DNA of 64,000 bases, taken from Tritrichomonas musculus (Eukaryota > Parabasalia > Tritrichomonadida > Tritrichomonadidae). A program made the translations under genes and the position numbers. Below the pieces are notes generated by a model. The model was not told where the DNA came from, searched no databases, and worked only from the letters and a program-made list of their open reading frames with translations. The stretch lies in contig JAPFFF010000014.1 in NCBI GenBank assembly GCA_039105265.1, positions 2,232,001 through 2,296,000 on the forward strand. The letters run 5' to 3'. This document shows, piece after piece, positions 61,065 through 64,000 of this stretch (its first letter is position 1; each line of letters begins with the position of its first letter).

Positions 61065-61164
61065 AAAAAAATGAAATTTTTCTCGTTTTTCATTTTTTCA
61101 TATAAAAAAACGATCAACTCAAGGCCAAATTTTGATAAAATTGATAATACACTAATATCCAACT

Positions 61165-64000
61165 ATGTTCAGCAATTTCATCAAGTTATCTCAGGGATTG
61201 TCTAGCAATTCTATTAAAATTAAAATGAAAAGTATGAACAAAATTATTCAAAATTATAAATTTCTTTGTATTTCGAAAACATTGGATGTCAATCAAGATC
61301 AGCAAATTTTTAGAAAAATGGAAGAATCAAAAGCGGTAATAGTTAATCGATCCGATAATTCCGAGTTAAAAGAAGAAAGTCAATTTTTATTTATTGGTTT
61401 TAAAGACACAATACTAATTATTAAACAAACATCACTTTCCTTTCTTCAAGATCTTTTTTCAATCAATCAAAAAATAAAAATCTGTTTTCTATCTGATACT
61501 GAAGATATATTCAACCAAAATATCAAAATTGAATATCATCGATTATCTTTTAATCAAACTTTTCAAGAGGAAATTTCGAATTTTAACCAATATTTATCAA
61601 TTTCTCCATATGTTGAGCGCCCAATTCATCAAATTTGGAACATTGTTCAGCCATGTATATCAGGATTTTTAATCAAACAAAGTTATGAAAAATTGACTAA
61701 AAACAGATTTCAATATTTTAATTCAAATAATTCAATATCAGAAGAATTAAATGAAGATGAATATATTGAACTACGAATCATTGGCTTCGGAGCTGTATTT
61801 AAAGCCATTTTATTATATAATTTTGAGAAAGAAGAACTTTTTTGTTATAAAACTGCCAACACTTTTGACAATGAAACACCAAAACTATTGAAAAGAGAAC
61901 TTGATAATTATTCAATTATTAATCATCCACTTTTGCCAAAATTTTATGGAACAATTAACAAATATCCCGTAATTGAATTCATAAATGGTCAAGAAATAAA
62001 TAATTTAAAAATGCAACTTGAAATTTCAGACAAAATCACAATTATTTTTGAATTGATGATTGTTCTCAAATATCTTCATGATAAAGAATTCATTTTTAGA
62101 GATCTCAAGCCAAACAACATAATGATTGACATAAATAAAACAATGGTTTTGATTGATTTCGATCGAATGATTCGTGATTCGAAGAATCCAAATTTTACAG
62201 CTGATTTTCAAACGGTTTTCATGGCACCAGAAGTTTATTCAGGCGATTCCTCATACAAAAGTGACATTTATTCACTCGGCATGATTATGTATTACATAAT
62301 GTCAGGAAAGATGCCGAATAATAATCAAGAATTGGAGATTGATGATCTGCCTGAAAAATTTTTTCAAATTCAAAAAATGATTAATAATTGCACATTGAAT
62401 GATGTAGATAAAAGGCCGTCAATCGATCAACTAATTCTTGAGTATTATGCATATTATAATTCTGAAATTCAAATTGAGCATTTTTTACAATCTAATGAAA
62501 AATCTTTTTGTGTCACTTGTTATGATTATCCGATTGTTTCAATTGAAAATACATCAAATGACGAATCAATTGAACTTCTTCTTAGTGCTGTTTATTATGA
62601 ACATTTATATGCAAATCAAGAAATTGAATATCCTGTTCATCGTGATTTTATTTTTGCAAGTAAAAATAATAAATATGCTCTATTTAATTTAGGTGTTTAT
62701 TATTTTCAAGGGAAATCAGTTCCATTTGATGTTAACAAGGCCATTCATTATTATATTCAATCAGCGAATCAAAATTATTCAAAAGCAAATTTAGCTCTAG
62801 CTAATGTTTATTATGAAAGCGAATATGTTCTTCGTGATATTGACAAGTCTATTTATTATTACCAACTAGCTTCAGAACAAGGCGAAGAAAATGCTGATTT
62901 TAATCTTGCTGCGATCTATTATGAAGGGAAAGTTGTTCGTAAAGATTTAGATAAAGCTGTTTATTATTTTTCTAGAGCTGCAGATAAAGGAGATAAAGAT
63001 GCTTTATATATTCTTGGAGAAATCTTCTCAGATTGTGATTACAAAGATTTTAATATTCAGAAAGCAATTCATTATTATATACTTTCTGCTGAAGAAGGTC
63101 ATGATGGGGCTTATTTCAAAATTGGCAATATTTATTGTAATGGCAAATATATAAAACATGACATTCAAAAAGCAATTCATTTTTATGAATTGGCATCATC
63201 ATTTAATGATTCTAGAGCGAATTACAAATTGGCAACAATTTATTATGATGGTTATTATATTGAACAAGATATAAATAAAGCGATGCATTATTTCTCTCTT
63301 GCAGCAGAAGGAAATGATATTAAAGCACAAAATGAACTTGGTTTAATTTATTATCAAGGAAAATTTGTTCCACAAAATATAAACAAAGCAATCTATTACT
63401 TCACTTTAGCTTCTAATAATAATTATTCAAGAGCACAATATAATCTTGGTGTTTTATATTCTGATGGTGAATATGTCCAAATTGATATTAATAAAGCAAT
63501 TCATTATTATGAGCTTGCAGCAAAACAAAATTTTCCGAAAGCATATTTAAACATTGGATTCATTTACATCAAAGGACAGTATATTGAAAGAAATGTTAAT
63601 AAAGCGATTCATTATTTTTCACTTGCTTCTGATCAAGATGATGCTGATGCACAATATAATCTTGGATTAATTTATTGTTCAGGTCGATATATTCAAATTG
63701 ATATTCAGAAAGGAATTCATTATCTTTTGCTTGCCTCAAATAAGAATCATTTATTATCTCAATGCTTTTTAGGAGATTTATATTTGTCTGGTAAAAAAAT
63801 ATCATTTGATATTAATAAAGCTATTTATTATTTCTCTCTTGCTGCATCTCAGGATGATCCTTATGCTCAATTAAAACTTGGGAAAATATATTCTGAAGGA
63901 AAATACATTGAAAGAGATATGAACAAAGCAATTCATTATTTTACTGAATCAGCAAATCAAAATGATATTGAAGCACAATTAATTTTAGGGAAAATTTATC
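61165..64000 (+). CDS. Protein kinase with Sel1 repeats, partial (3' end beyond window)
   Basis: The frame opens at ATG 61165 (MFSNFIKLSQ); a second in-frame ATG at 61225 (MKSMNKIIQNYKFLC) may be the real start. It is still open at the window end, 945 residues. Residues about 20-195 form an N-terminal domain of the type preceding trichomonad kinases. Residues about 202-450 are the kinase: IIGFGAVFKA, CYKTA with K229, FRDLKPNNIM with D313 (His of HRD is Phe), IDFDR at 331-333 (DFG as DFD), and FMAPEVYSGD. Catalytic Lys and Asp are present, so activity is possible. From about 504, at least 12 Sel1 repeats of 36 residues follow (AIHYYIQSANQNYSKANLAL and so on), a probable protein-binding solenoid. 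Confidence 0.93.
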   Translation, partial: MFSNFIKLSQGLSSNSIKIKMKSMNKIIQNYKFLCISKTLDVNQDQQIFRKMEESKAVIVNRSDNSELKEESQFLFIGFKDTILIIKQTSLSFLQDLFSINQKIKICFLSDTEDIFNQNIKIEYHRLSFNQTFQEEISNFNQYLSISPYVERPIHQIWNIVQPCISGFLIKQSYEKLTKNRFQYFNSNNSISEELNEDEYIELRIIGFGAVFKAILLYNFEKEELFCYKTANTFDNETPKLLKRELDNYSIINHPLLPKFYGTINKYPVIEFINGQEINNLKMQLEISDKITIIFELMIVLKYLHDKEFIFRDLKPNNIMIDINKTMVLIDFDRMIRDSKNPNFTADFQTVFMAPEVYSGDSSYKSDIYSLGMIMYYIMSGKMPNNNQELEIDDLPEKFFQIQKMINNCTLNDVDKRPSIDQLILEYYAYYNSEIQIEHFLQSNEKSFCVTCYDYPIVSIENTSNDESIELLLSAVYYEHLYANQEIEYPVHRDFIFASKNNKYALFNLGVYYFQGKSVPFDVNKAIHYYIQSANQNYSKANLALANVYYESEYVLRDIDKSIYYYQLASEQGEENADFNLAAIYYEGKVVRKDLDKAVYYFSRAADKGDKDALYILGEIFSDCDYKDFNIQKAIHYYILSAEEGHDGAYFKIGNIYCNGKYIKHDIQKAIHFYELASSFNDSRANYKLATIYYDGYYIEQDINKAMHYFSLAAEGNDIKAQNELGLIYYQGKFVPQNINKAIYYFTLASNNNYSRAQYNLGVLYSDGEYVQIDINKAIHYYELAAKQNFPKAYLNIGFIYIKGQYIERNVNKAIHYFSLASDQDDADAQYNLGLIYCSGRYIQIDIQKGIHYLLLASNKNHLLSQCFLGDLYLSGKKISFDINKAIYYFSLAASQDDPYAQLKLGKIYSEGKYIERDMNKAIHYFTESANQNDIEAQLILGKIY

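Overview
The window looks like nuclear DNA of a parabasalid (trichomonad) protist, more likely a Tritrichomonas-like species than a bacterium or other eukaryote. The basis is AT-rich, apparently intronless genes; BspA-type leucine-rich-repeat (LRR_5) proteins; BTB/BACK-like proteins ending in F5/8C (discoidin) domains; kinases fused to Sel1 repeats; TCAYW initiator-like motifs 10-30 nt before several ATGs; and a bacterial-type glycosidase relic. The genus is inference; the repertoire is read directly from the sequence.

Positions 1-29017 are a tandem amplification. The basic unit is about 4.46 kb: a tRNA-Asn(GUU) gene (minus), an F5/8C-domain gene (plus), a convergent double-ubiquitin fusion gene (minus) and a decayed F5/8C pseudogene (plus). 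Four units are present, the last truncated near 29017. Next to two of the tRNA-Asn genes sit two stacked mobile elements: E1, a 7.3-kb non-LTR retrotransposon with zinc fingers, reverse transcriptase and a restriction-like endonuclease, and E2, a 1.07-kb element with the same insertion point. Both join their 3' ends to the same nucleotide in the T-loop of the tRNA gene. A target duplication of about 21 bp leaves a complete tRNA gene with terminator upstream. E1+E2+unit forms a 12.9-kb higher-order repeat; the left copy of E1 runs off the window.

Positions 29145-32533 hold a CUE/Smr endonuclease-like gene (Cue2-like, no-go decay), a tRNA-Val(UAC), a decayed kinase/discoidin gene and one small unknown gene. 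Positions 33253-45281 are a cell-surface-type block: an 835-aa BspA-like protein without membrane signals, two type I membrane proteins of unknown function, a polytopic membrane protein starting MGCC, and a 1551-aa BspA-like protein with signal peptide and transmembrane anchor.

Positions 45498-46010 are a small non-autonomous hAT-type transposon with a perfect 8-bp target duplication. After it come a BTB-like/coiled-coil/discoidin gene, a 2-kb very AT-rich gene-free stretch, an alpha-L-rhamnosidase (GH78) relic with three in-frame stops but no frameshift, a BTB/BACK/F5/8C gene lacking a clear start, and a Sel1-LRR gene broken at two homopolymer runs. The last part has a 1097-aa gene joining a pseudokinase, a LIM zinc-binding domain, a PARP-like ADP-ribosyltransferase domain and a possible receiver-like domain; an LRR fragment; and a kinase-Sel1 gene that runs off the right edge.
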